From: Halovenus marina | GTDB lineage: Archaea; Halobacteriota; Halobacteria; Halobacteriales; Haloarculaceae | Direction of reading: 5' to 3' | DNA: 64,000 nucleotides | Assembly: GCF_051414115.1 (NCBI RefSeq) | Contig: NZ_JBLKNZ010000001.1 | Location: 2,294,001 to 2,358,000 of the forward strand | In this document: in pieces, positions 53,301 through 61,803 of the stretch | Position numbering within the stretch: position 1 is the first letter of the stretch | How the letters are laid out: every line of letters begins with the position of its first letter | Notes under the pieces: generated by a model | What the model saw: the letters and a program-made list of their open reading frames with translations, nothing else | The model's database searches: none | Told to the model about the DNA's origin: nothing | Position numbers and translations under genes: made by a program

Positions 53301-53834
53301 AGCTTCCTGAACGAGGACGCTGTCAGCAGGAATCTCCTGGTCCTGATCCTCGAAGGTCACCGACGCGTTGGCTGGCTCTTCGACGGTGAGTACGTCCGTT
53401 CCCACGTCAACATCGCTATCGTTCGATGAGCTAATCTCGTACTCAGTACCGAGTGCGGCATCGGAAGGAACGGTCACTTCGTACTCAATAGTAACGTCCT
53501 GTGCCGATCCGTAGTCGGCGAAGAGTTCGGTGTTAGCATTGTTGACACCACTAAAGTCTGCTCCGTCGGCGTCAACCAACTCCACGTTTTCGAACGCGGG
53601 ATCGAACTCTTCGGCTACGAACAAGCTACTTTGTGAATCAAGCGATACATCCACGGTTACAGTTGCTGTGCCACCGGGTTCAACGGTGTCAGCAACTGTT
53701 CGGTCTGCGTCTGATACTGTCTGTGCGGCAGCCGCTCCGGAAAACGCAGCGGTCATTGCAACCACAGACAGCACCATAATCGCAGCAAGGAACACCGCTC
53801 GTCCCTTGTCACGATATGATGTGTTGTCTATCAT
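50394..53834 (-). CDS. S-layer-type surface glycoprotein with CTERM-like tail
   Basis: 1146 residues. The signal KGRAVFLAAIMVLSVVAM with cleavage near AAAA-Q is the haloarchaeal S-layer type. The first module (about 40-150) contains GADFSGVNNANTELFADYG, shared with the next protein. A long middle of beta modules follows, with two CARDB-like repeats near the end (TVSVSATVTNTGGQEATRTVELTVGG and a similar one). The C-terminus has a Thr/Pro/Asp-rich stalk and then GAGFGVAAALVALLGAALLAARRRA, a CTERM tail in which the usual Pro-Gly-Phe reads Ala-Gly-Phe. It is probably N- and O-glycosylated (many N-x-S/T) and processed by the neighbouring ArtA. A TATA-like element near 53930 implies a leader of about 100 bases. 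Confidence 0.88.
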   Translation of the reverse strand: MIDNTSYRDKGRAVFLAAIMVLSVVAMTAAFSGAAAAQTVSDADRTVADTVEPGGTATVTVDVSLDSQSSLFVAEEFDPAFENVELVDADGADFSGVNNANTELFADYGSAQDVTIEYEVTVPSDAALGTEYEISSSNDSDVDVGTDVLTVEEPANASVTFEDQDQEIPADSVLVQEAVAGQDGEFLAIWTESNGSPDELIGTTQEFGEGVEVDVDEVSEQQTLIAAVHPADSQGNADTGTILASDTAVVTPVDSDESQSDIDRVNTYWQGQIVSFTGDFTAGDDYQVREVDGSGENREVGSLAREVRSTSDGKLLVRTSLLDEGLFVIEDNGNRLSSGDPLPQDLETYGGFGFEIAVQSLTIDDVDSTVVEGDDINIGEVQSERSSYDLNYDIVHENGTSVQSGQFSNIGDFEQDLTIPANVAPGNYTLEFNVDDTTASAEFDVTVNALPDTEVQFTDEFYEQNRGDIAEITMTAQGVDSYWVKIGDLEEVGYEAAVEIAPDNDDDSTVTISLNTFLAGADMRLGQAVTPNDAIDVSGGSIVQYNGQANVTRANEEPVPRVLDPEVYALEAYDTEANPSELNDSELAGQDYDVAALNVQESSVNNLTTWTSPFNSGAFDGLSVSETVAMQDGSGDRADYAVHEIDIEGVYGALAFLEESNTVNNDTDLFEDALMQNVLGYDYRQLNPDANRGPKRLGNYIGHGEAGSANDGMPALSDTINMDGLEASIDPANKTIFVTLDNGDATMFQGTEQVDVEVGDRYQASSNWGQALLDAFSEEDIDGFSTEDQVTGEQEIVDRTAQFDGVRLDNGDLFIYTNPVENATISGMTSVADNTEMRLRLTSPDADTPLLETKTVTVENGTFATDFDFSEEEPGTNITVTLPGQGFNNPDNAQTDGQIIDPEDPFFEVSDLSPSSATVEQGDTVSVSATVTNTGGQEATRTVELTVGGSAVDSVEVTLAPGESEDVSFSAATDDLDGDYTHAVTTGDDTAEGSLTVNAPDPATFIVDALNPQEATATVGDEVQVSATVANEGGVEGSATVELTLDGEAVASQDVTLAGGDFQTVTFTVDTSELSAGDYEHGVSVGDESVTGTLTLEAAATPTPTPEPSTPTDTPEDSDGDGAGFGVAAALVALLGAALLAARRRA

Positions 53835-54093
53835 AGTTATCTGTTATCTTGTGTGGGTAGCCCACAGGAACCGGAACGTCACCGGTTACTAGTGAACTAC
53901 CGTCCACCCGACCCTACTGATGGAAGTATTAAATGCTTTGTGTTGTTAGAGGGCGGAAGGGAATCAACAGCGAGCCAATATCGACGGACAGAACGGGGGT
54001 GGTATGAGACATGGAACCACACAGCAAGACAAACAGAATGTAAGATTAGCTTATAATAGGATTCCAATTGCGGGGCCTCAACGACAACTCACC

Positions 54094-55650
54094 TCAGTTC
54101 GAGCGCCACCCGTCAATTACCTCGCGCAACAGATCGAGTCCAATCTCTCCTGCTCGCCAATCATCAATCGCTTGACTCAGACCACCGATACCGACAGCCC
54201 CCTTCTCGTCGGCATACGTGACAACACTGTGTGTGACTTCCAGTTCGGCGAACTCAGTATCATCACTCGTCGAAACAGTCTGGTTGTACGTTCCCGGATC
54301 GAGGTCAGTGGTGTCAAGTTCGAAGGAAATTGTCTCGGTTGCGCCACCAGCCAGAGAGAGAGACCGAGTCGCTATCGTCTCAGAATCAAGCGCAAATTCA
54401 ATTGTCTGCTGTCCCGACAGGTCCCCGACGTTAGTTACAGTAACATTCGCATCAACGATGTCACCCTGTGCAGCGCTGGCTGGAGGGTCGAATTCAGTCA
54501 GATTGAATGCAGCCGGTTCACCGTCGGCGACCACGATCGTATCTGTCCCGAGATCAACATCACTATCTGGTCCTGACGAAAGGTTGTATTCGGTACCGAC
54601 TGGCGCATCTTGCGGAAGCGTCACCTCGTACACCACAGATGTGTCCTGTACAGCACTCCACTCAGCAAACAACTCAGTGTTTGCATTATTGACGCCGCTG
54701 AAGTCAGCCCCGCCATCGTCAACGATTTCGACCGCCTCAAACGCCGGGTCGAACTGCTCGGCGATAAACAACGAATCAGTCTGATCGAGCGTCACATCCA
54801 CCGACACCACAGTAGTCTCACCGGGTGGGAGTTCGGTCGCTTGTACCGTTCGGTCTGTTTGGTCACTCCCATCAGCCACGGTAAATGTGGCGGTGACAGC
54901 GTCGTTCTCACTTGAAACACTGTATTGGTGGGAGCCGGTTGTTTCGGGAACAGATACGTCCGTGAAGGTGATATCTTGTGTCTCTCCAGGGGTAAGTGAA
55001 ACCGAGGTCGATGCGACGGTTTCGCTTTCGATCTGGAGGGAGATATTCTGTTCGTCAGTGGCCTCCCCCGTGTTCGTTACGGTTGCGGAGACATCGACCG
55101 TCTGACCAGGATCGACCTCGGTGTCACCTGGTTGGAGATTACTCAGTTGAAAGTTCGGTAGATCTTTGTCGACTGTTAACGTCGTCGGCGCGAGTGTGAC
55201 ATCACTATCGGATCCGCTCTCGATGGTGAACGTCTCACCGTCCTGAGCGTCCTCCGGGATCGTCACCTCGTACACCAGAGTGGTCTCCTGTACCGAAGCC
55301 CACTCAGCGAACAACTGCGTATTCGCATTATTGACGCCGTCGAAGTCAGCCCCGCCATTATCAACGATTTCGACCGTCTCAAATGCCGAGTCGAAGGTCT
55401 CGTTGATCAAAAGCCCTCCCGTATTTTCCAGTGTCACGTTGACGGTCACCTGGGTCGACTCGCCGGGTGCGAGCGTCTCGCTCTCAGCAGTGCGGTCTGC
55501 CTCCTGAACGGTCTCCGTACTGAGCGCCAGTGCCGGGCCAGCAAATGAGAGACCCGCAAGTAAGAGAAGACTGCCTATCAGCACAACGGTGGTAAACTGT
55601 GGTAATGTATCCATACTGTTGGAGTGTTGGAACGAGTCTCGTAGCTTCAT
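54094..55650 (-). CDS. Surface protein with duplicated module and DWR C-terminal domain
   Basis: 518 residues (ATG 55614, 12 codons later, is another possible start). A signal peptide spans about 20-43 (VVLIGSLLLLAGLSFAGPALA). Two copies of a 120-residue module with GADFxGVNNANTxLFAEW lie at about 50-165 and 270-385, each followed by a CARDB-like beta domain. The last 45 residues (YADEKGAVGIGGLSQAIDDW ... LLREVIDGWRSN) are shared with the next two surface proteins. There is no transmembrane tail, so it is secreted or held by other contacts. It lies downstream of the 1755-residue protein gene on the same strand, 281 bases away; that gap holds no gene I can support. Confidence 0.8.
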   Translation of the reverse strand: MKLRDSFQHSNSMDTLPQFTTVVLIGSLLLLAGLSFAGPALALSTETVQEADRTAESETLAPGESTQVTVNVTLENTGGLLINETFDSAFETVEIVDNGGADFDGVNNANTQLFAEWASVQETTLVYEVTIPEDAQDGETFTIESGSDSDVTLAPTTLTVDKDLPNFQLSNLQPGDTEVDPGQTVDVSATVTNTGEATDEQNISLQIESETVASTSVSLTPGETQDITFTDVSVPETTGSHQYSVSSENDAVTATFTVADGSDQTDRTVQATELPPGETTVVSVDVTLDQTDSLFIAEQFDPAFEAVEIVDDGGADFSGVNNANTELFAEWSAVQDTSVVYEVTLPQDAPVGTEYNLSSGPDSDVDLGTDTIVVADGEPAAFNLTEFDPPASAAQGDIVDANVTVTNVGDLSGQQTIEFALDSETIATRSLSLAGGATETISFELDTTDLDPGTYNQTVSTSDDTEFAELEVTHSVVTYADEKGAVGIGGLSQAIDDWRAGEIGLDLLREVIDGWRSN

Positions 55651-55931
55651 CGTACGTAATCATAACAGACTCCACCAAAAAGGTACCTGCTCAGAAACCA
55701 ACGATGATAATGAACGCGAGTCAGTCCAGCAGCAGTGTCACACTATCTGTTGTCCCATCCCAAACAAACGCGGCTCCCAGTATGACAAAAAGACCGGGGC
55801 TGCAGTAGCTACGAAGAAGGTCAACACCAGAGCGACAAGCGCGAAACACAGCAGCCCAGCCGCTGTCGAAGGAACACCAAAAAAATGAATGTCGCAAGCG
55901 GCAGGGCCGAACCGCGGTGGTTCGGTCGTTC

Positions 55932-58900
55932 TTAGTACTGCGAGTCGCCGGTTCGCCAGGCGTCGATGATCTGGCTCAGCGTCCCGGTACCAACGTCACC
56001 GGTTCGCCAGTCATCGATTGCGCTGCTGAGCAGTCCAGTCGTGACAACACCATCGTCATTCGTGTACGTGATGACGCTGGTTTCGACGGTGAGGTTGCCC
56101 TCAATCGAGTTGCCGTCGACCGTCACTGCGTGCGTGTAGCTGCCTGGTGCGATCGCGTTCGTGCTGATGTTCTCGAAGGTGACCGTCTCGGTCGCGTCTG
56201 CACCGACCTGGACAGTCATGTTGGTGACCTCAGAGCCACCAACTTCCAGCGCGACGGTGGCCTCGCCCGCTCCGCCAACGTTGGTCACGTTCGCGGAGAC
56301 GGTGAGGTTGTCACCCTGCGCGATGGTTGCGTCAGTGGGTTCGAGGTCACTGAGCTCGAACATCGGCTCGTCGGTGTCCTCGGACACATTGACGAACGCT
56401 TCGTCCTGCACGACATCGCCGTCGATCGAGATCGGCGAGCCGTAGGAGCTATTCTCGTCAGCGAAGTGCAGCATCGCCGTCACGTTCTGGCTGGCCCCGA
56501 GTTCGGTGTCGAGGTCAACCGTCAGGTTCTCTGCCATCTCGCCAGCAGCGATGTCGCCGCTGGAGCCAACGATGTCACCAGACTCGTTGTGGATGACCAC
56601 GACGAAGTCCTCGAGGTTGTACGTCGCACTCGAGACGTTGACCGAGGAACCATCAGATTCCTGGTCGTTGATGGTGACAGAGCCAGCCGGCGTCTCGCCA
56701 ACGGACACGTCGACCGTGTCGTTCAGGAACGTCTTGCCGACCTGTGTACGGGTGGGCTTGCTCGCCTCAACCGTGAACTCACCAGCCTCGTCGAAGGAGT
56801 AGGTTGCGGTTCCGTCGATCGAAACCGTGTCCACCACTGCGCCAGAGGCGTTGGAGATGGTGAGGTTGCCCTGAGTCTGCTGGTCGAAGTCCTCACGAGT
56901 GAGCGTGAACTCGACGGTGTCGTTCTGCGCGATGTCCGTCGCGTTCGCGCTCAGCGTCAGGTTGACCTGCTCGTAGACGTTGGTCGACGCGACCTGGAAG
57001 CTCGCATCATCGGACGCCTGCGCGGTGTCCGTCACGAGATCAACTTCACTGCCGGTGATCGAGTCATCGACAGTGTAGGTGATCGTGCCGGATTCAGTGG
57101 TCGTGATGTCGAAGTTGATGAATCCTTCGTCAGTCAGCTTCGACTGCGAGCCACCGTCAAGCGCGCCGTCGATTGTCACGCCCAGGAGGTCAAGCTGGTC
57201 GCCGTTAGCGTCAACGGCGTTCAGCACGAGCGAGTAGTCCGTGCTGGGCTCGAGGTCCTCGGGCGTGTCTTCGAGCGTGATGTTACCCGTCTCGATCGCG
57301 ATCTCTCCGTACGCACCGTTAGCCGTATCGAGCGACGTCGAGACGTTCAGCGTCTGCGGCGCAGTACCGGCGGTACCCTGCTCGGGCGCGACCGACACTG
57401 CGCGCGTCCCGTTGTCGTTGACGGTCACAGTCTCGGAGCTACCATCATCCGTCGCATCCGGACCGGACCCGTCAGAGAGGTCGTCGATCTGGAAGCTCGC
57501 GTTGACTGCGCTGAGAGCGACTTCTGCACCGCCGATCGCGCTACCGTCACGCGGATCTTCGACGGTGACGTTCATCTCGCTCACGAGACCGAACGTCAGA
57601 TCATCGCCACCGAGCGTGGTGGTGATATCCGGCTCAACCACGTCGAGGCTGAGCATGCCGGTTCGTGAGTTGCCGTCGTCGATCGTAATGTTCGCCGGGA
57701 CGCTAGCGTTCTCCGCACGGATTTCGACCTGAAGGGCGTCGTTCGTACCGTCGCCGTCAAGGTCAACAGTAGACGGCCCCGTGACTTCCGTCACGTCGGT
57801 CGAGTACTTGAAGTTACTAGTAAAGTCGCTGAGGTCAGTCCCGTTGACTGGCTCACCGTCTTCAGTAACGTTCAGCGTGTGGACCTCGTTCGCGCCCGCG
57901 AGGGCCGCCGAGCGGTTCGACGAGACCTCGTAGGCTTCGGCGCCAGTGACCGAGATCGCGTTGAGTGACTCCGCACTGTCGTCGCTCGGACTGTCGACAG
58001 TCACGTCGAAGTCACCGGTCGCAGTGAACGTGACGTTCTCAGCAGTGTACGTTCCGTCAGCTGTCGGCGAGAAGCCCGAGGACGGGCTAATGACGGTCCC
58101 TCCGGGGCTACCTACCGTGATTTCACCATCACTACCGTCAAGCACGAGTTCAGTAACGTCCTCGATCACCTGATCAGTCTGCTGGTTGTAGACGGTGAGA
58201 GTGGCGCTCGAACCGGCGCTCTGCGTGATGGTCACTTCGCGGTTGTAGACCGCGCTGTCGTCGGCGTCGGTCACCTGGACACTAATCGCGTCGTTGTCCT
58301 CGATGTTGACCGACGTCGGCGAGATCGACGCGATCTTGTCGCCAGTAGCCGTGATGTTCACCGGATCCGCGGTGTACTCAGTGCCGTCGTTCGCACGGGC
58401 ACTGATCTCGACGGTGATGTTCCCGGCTTCGTTCGGGCTCACGCCAGTGAAGACGATCTGGTTGCTGCCTTCGTTGACGTTGTAGTTGTTGCCATCGCTG
58501 GTCGAGCTGTCGAACTCTTCGACAGTCCGATCAACGCCGGGGCCACTGAGCGAGACCGTCGCGTTCGCGAGGTCATTACTGTCTTCAGCGTTCCCGTCCG
58601 GGAAGTTCCCGTCAACTCCACGGACCGTGACTGTGACTGACTCGGTACTTTCCGGGGCGTCGATCGTCAGATCGTTACCGTCGGTGGTAACGACAGTATT
58701 CAGGTTACCACCCGTGTTGACAGCGAGACTGTCACTGCCGACGTAGTCCGGCGCATCGTAGGTGGTGATAGTGTCATCTTCCGCACCGCCGTACACTGTG
58801 GCGCCCAGGTCCGTGATATCGTTGGTCGGGCCGTTATTCTTCAGGGTGGCCGTGATGTCGCTGTTGGCGTCAACTGGCGTAGCTGTCAGCGAGATCGACT

Positions 58901-61199
58901 CGTCGTCGGCGTCTGCATCAGGCTGGATGCGGACTGCTTCGACGACATCGTCGGTATCATCGCTGTCAATTTCTTGGAGGCCACTGCTAGCCGCGCCATC
59001 TAGTGAGATGGTTTCTCCATCGTCAAACGGCCCAGTCACGTTGACGAAGCCGTCGACGTTACTGAAGTCGAGCTGGTTACCGCTGCCGTCTTTTAGCGTG
59101 ATATCGTAGGTTTGCTCGAAGCCAGCCTCGTTGTCACCGGCTGTAAGCGTCACGTTGGCCTGCTGGGGGTCGACGGTGAATTCGGCGAAGATATCGGAGC
59201 CCTGCCCGACGGCATACGCGGCGGCGTCATCGACGTTCACCACGCCAGAGAAGTTGCCGCTAGCCGTCGTCGAGGCGAAGCCCGAAACCTGCTCGGTGTT
59301 GTCGTCGTTGATGTTAATCAGATCGAGACTGCCGACATCAACGCCGTCACCGGCACCGTTGACAACCTGCCCGGACAGCGTGACCGTGTCGCTGAACGCG
59401 GGGTCGACCGGGTCAGTCTCGAAGTTCGCAACCGCGTAGGTCGACGTAATGGTTTCAGTGGGAGTATCCGTTTCCCCAGTAAGGATAACTTCGTAGTCAC
59501 CGACTTCGTTGAACCCGACCAGTGTCGAGAAACTGTTCGAACTGGTCGTACTGTCGGCGACAGGGTCGTTACCGTCAGCATCCAGGATTTCGAACGGAAC
59601 GTCGGTGACACGCGGGTTATTACTGTCACGGCCAAGGATGGTGATCTCGACAGTTTCCTCGTTCCCGACAGTCACGTCCGTCGGGGTCACTTCAATCCCG
59701 TAGGGGTTAGTCGTCGTGATGTCGTTGTTATCGACGAGATACTGGATCTGCTCGTTCGTGTCCGAGCTGCCACCAACACCGTCGTCGATGTTGGAGAGGA
59801 CAACGTCGGTATCAGCACCACTGACGGTATTGTCGGTAACCTCAGCTGCGCCTTCCTGGATGTCGATCCCAGTCGTGGCGGCGGATATGTCGTTACCAGT
59901 CAGGACGAGGTTGTCCATCGTGGTGTCGCCAGCGTCACCAACGCTTATACCAGTCGTGAAGCCTTCCGAGCCAGCGATCGTGTTGGAGTCGACCGTGACA
60001 TCGGAGACTGTCCCATCACTATGGATATCGAACTGCTGGACTGTGATCGCAGCACTACTGCTGACGCTGGTATCCGCGTTCAGCGTGTTACCGGATATCA
60101 TGACGTTATCGTGTTCAGTCACAATACCCGAGGAAATCGAACCAGAGAACGTGTTGTCAGTAATGTCAATCTGATCGGTGTCTCTGTCGTTTCCACCTTC
60201 GTCAGAGGGACTGTTATAGACACCAATGTAGGCATTACCGCTACTGCCACCCTGGAAAGTGTTACCATCGATAGTAAGACCGCTCACGCCATCGAAGGGA
60301 CCGCCCAACGACGCAGCTGCTGTTTCAATAGCAACATCCGTGCTGGTCCCCGAATCAAACGTGAACGTGTTGTCGACAATCTCGGCGTTCGTTCCGTCGA
60401 CTACAATACTGCTGTCGCCGTCGTGTTCGCTCTCAATAGTGAATCCATCAATTGCAACATTATCGGCTTGGATCCCGATAAGTTCCTTAGCAGTGGAGTC
60501 CTCACTGATAACCGGATTGTCACCATCAGCAGCTTGCAGTGTGACCTCCTTGTCGATATTGAGGTCCGCTTCGCCAGACTCACTTGGCTGGTAGTCACTA
60601 CTGGACTCCGCTACAGTGATCGTATCTTCATCATCAGCCGCAGTCAATGCGGCCGAGATGCTGGTGTACTCAGCACCTCCATCACCGTTGACGACGAGCT
60701 CGTCGTCCACAGTGTGGAGGACCGCAATACTAAGACTAGCGGAACCACCACCATTAGCGGCGCTCACGGTGACGCTTTCCGTGTTCTCGCTGGAGACAAC
60801 ACCGCTTGTGTCGTACGTGACATCAAGTACTATATTTGCATCAGCATTTTCTGCCGGGACGGATACCTCGATGTCACCGTCGTTATTCACCGATGCGGTA
60901 ACGGTGTCCGAGTATCCAGTACTTGATACTGAGACATCCGTAGCCTCGGCGATCCCACTATGATCACTGACAGGGATCGTCAGCGTGTCTCCATTTCCAT
61001 CGTCGTTTACGTTCGTTAGCGTGATTTGACCAGTCGTACTGCTTTCGCCAGTTTCGATATCGTCAGCACTGGCACTGTCGATATCAGTTACATCTGCCGC
61101 CGCACTTCCGGCGAACGCCGTCGTCATCGCGACGACCGACAGCACCATCAGCGTGGCCAGGACGACCGCACGTCCTTTCTCGCGATAGCCACTACTCAT
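55932..61199 (-). CDS. Large S-layer-type surface protein with beta-helix region
   Basis: 1755 residues. The signal KGRAVVLATLMVLSVVAM is almost the same as in the 1146-residue protein. At about 165-510 repeated IxxNTxxG turns (IVDNTFTF, IDGNTFQGG, ITDNTFSGS, ISGNTLNA) indicate a right-handed parallel beta helix of the pectate-lyase/NosD type. Many Ig-like and adhesion-type beta modules follow, then a CARDB-like domain and the DWR domain (LLSSAIDDWRTGDVGTG...IIDAWRTG). No CTERM tail. The composition is very acidic with many glycosylation sites. A GGAGGTGA ribosome-binding sequence and a hairpin precede the ATG. Confidence 0.88.
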   Translation of the reverse strand: MSSGYREKGRAVVLATLMVLSVVAMTTAFAGSAAADVTDIDSASADDIETGESSTTGQITLTNVNDDGNGDTLTIPVSDHSGIAEATDVSVSSTGYSDTVTASVNNDGDIEVSVPAENADANIVLDVTYDTSGVVSSENTESVTVSAANGGGSASLSIAVLHTVDDELVVNGDGGAEYTSISAALTAADDEDTITVAESSSDYQPSESGEADLNIDKEVTLQAADGDNPVISEDSTAKELIGIQADNVAIDGFTIESEHDGDSSIVVDGTNAEIVDNTFTFDSGTSTDVAIETAAASLGGPFDGVSGLTIDGNTFQGGSSGNAYIGVYNSPSDEGGNDRDTDQIDITDNTFSGSISSGIVTEHDNVMISGNTLNADTSVSSSAAITVQQFDIHSDGTVSDVTVDSNTIAGSEGFTTGISVGDAGDTTMDNLVLTGNDISAATTGIDIQEGAAEVTDNTVSGADTDVVLSNIDDGVGGSSDTNEQIQYLVDNNDITTTNPYGIEVTPTDVTVGNEETVEITILGRDSNNPRVTDVPFEILDADGNDPVADSTTSSNSFSTLVGFNEVGDYEVILTGETDTPTETITSTYAVANFETDPVDPAFSDTVTLSGQVVNGAGDGVDVGSLDLININDDNTEQVSGFASTTASGNFSGVVNVDDAAAYAVGQGSDIFAEFTVDPQQANVTLTAGDNEAGFEQTYDITLKDGSGNQLDFSNVDGFVNVTGPFDDGETISLDGAASSGLQEIDSDDTDDVVEAVRIQPDADADDESISLTATPVDANSDITATLKNNGPTNDITDLGATVYGGAEDDTITTYDAPDYVGSDSLAVNTGGNLNTVVTTDGNDLTIDAPESTESVTVTVRGVDGNFPDGNAEDSNDLANATVSLSGPGVDRTVEEFDSSTSDGNNYNVNEGSNQIVFTGVSPNEAGNITVEISARANDGTEYTADPVNITATGDKIASISPTSVNIEDNDAISVQVTDADDSAVYNREVTITQSAGSSATLTVYNQQTDQVIEDVTELVLDGSDGEITVGSPGGTVISPSSGFSPTADGTYTAENVTFTATGDFDVTVDSPSDDSAESLNAISVTGAEAYEVSSNRSAALAGANEVHTLNVTEDGEPVNGTDLSDFTSNFKYSTDVTEVTGPSTVDLDGDGTNDALQVEIRAENASVPANITIDDGNSRTGMLSLDVVEPDITTTLGGDDLTFGLVSEMNVTVEDPRDGSAIGGAEVALSAVNASFQIDDLSDGSGPDATDDGSSETVTVNDNGTRAVSVAPEQGTAGTAPQTLNVSTSLDTANGAYGEIAIETGNITLEDTPEDLEPSTDYSLVLNAVDANGDQLDLLGVTIDGALDGGSQSKLTDEGFINFDITTTESGTITYTVDDSITGSEVDLVTDTAQASDDASFQVASTNVYEQVNLTLSANATDIAQNDTVEFTLTREDFDQQTQGNLTISNASGAVVDTVSIDGTATYSFDEAGEFTVEASKPTRTQVGKTFLNDTVDVSVGETPAGSVTINDQESDGSSVNVSSATYNLEDFVVVIHNESGDIVGSSGDIAAGEMAENLTVDLDTELGASQNVTAMLHFADENSSYGSPISIDGDVVQDEAFVNVSEDTDEPMFELSDLEPTDATIAQGDNLTVSANVTNVGGAGEATVALEVGGSEVTNMTVQVGADATETVTFENISTNAIAPGSYTHAVTVDGNSIEGNLTVETSVITYTNDDGVVTTGLLSSAIDDWRTGDVGTGTLSQIIDAWRTGDSQY

Positions 61200-61203
61200 G
61201 CTG

Positions 61204-61233
61204 TCACCTCCTGCGGGAGAGTTGCTCCCGCAG
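61204..61233 (-). promoter_or_regulatory. Ribosome-binding site flanked by a stable hairpin
   Basis: On the minus strand the perfect 9-base stem CTGCGGGAG/CTCCCGCAG with a five-base loop (61211-61233) runs directly into GGAGGTGA (61204-61211), five bases before the ATG of the 1755-residue surface protein. The hairpin ends at the first base of the ribosome-binding site and could protect the mRNA or tune its translation. Confidence 0.6.
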
Positions 61234-61504
61234 CCGATGATGTGTGTGAGACAACACGATCTGCAAGATGCTCGCGTGTCACACTACATCACCTCTGTGT
61301 TGGTCTGTAGTCGATACGTTTCGTCCGTCGATGGATTGGTTCGTATGCATCGTGGATTCGTCCGAAACGCGATTAGTTCGTTGGTCCGCTCGCACGGCCG
61401 AACGCTCGATTCTGCCGTTCCCAGTGGGGCCTCTCCCCAGATTATCTGTTCTCATTAGACACTGTTTACCTATGGCTTGTACAACAGGAATAGTTACAAG
61501 GAGT

Positions 61505-61514
61505 CGTTAAATAC
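61505..61514 (-). promoter_or_regulatory. TATA-like element of the large surface-protein gene
   Basis: GTATTTAACG on the minus strand is the best TATA match upstream of the gene. It would give a leader of about 280 bases, long for haloarchaea but known for S-layer genes. The rest of the 604-base gap (61200-61803) holds no gene that I can support. Confidence 0.4.
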
Positions 61515-61803
61515 TTTCCGGCCTCGAATTGTCTCCTTCTGGGAGTCTTCTCACAATTACAGAACGAATAACCTGTGTTCGATCGCCCTGTCAGTTCACC
61601 CACGCAGTACCGCTCGACAGTGCTCTGCAAAGTTCGCTCCGAGTAGGATGGCCCTTCGAGACACAACGGGGAGCGTTACGACAGTCCACCGGGAAAACAA
61701 CAGCCCGGACGGGGTGAGTCACGAATCGTGCTGGGACTGCCACGTGGGCTAGAACTGCCACGTGCTGGGACTGCAGCGTGTAGTCTTCACGCACGCGACC
61801 ATG

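Noticed and set aside
55917..60926. Long plus-strand frames opposite the 1755-residue surface protein
   Set aside because: They are Arg/Val-rich mirror frames of a GC-rich, Asp/Thr-rich gene with no motifs, starts or promoters.
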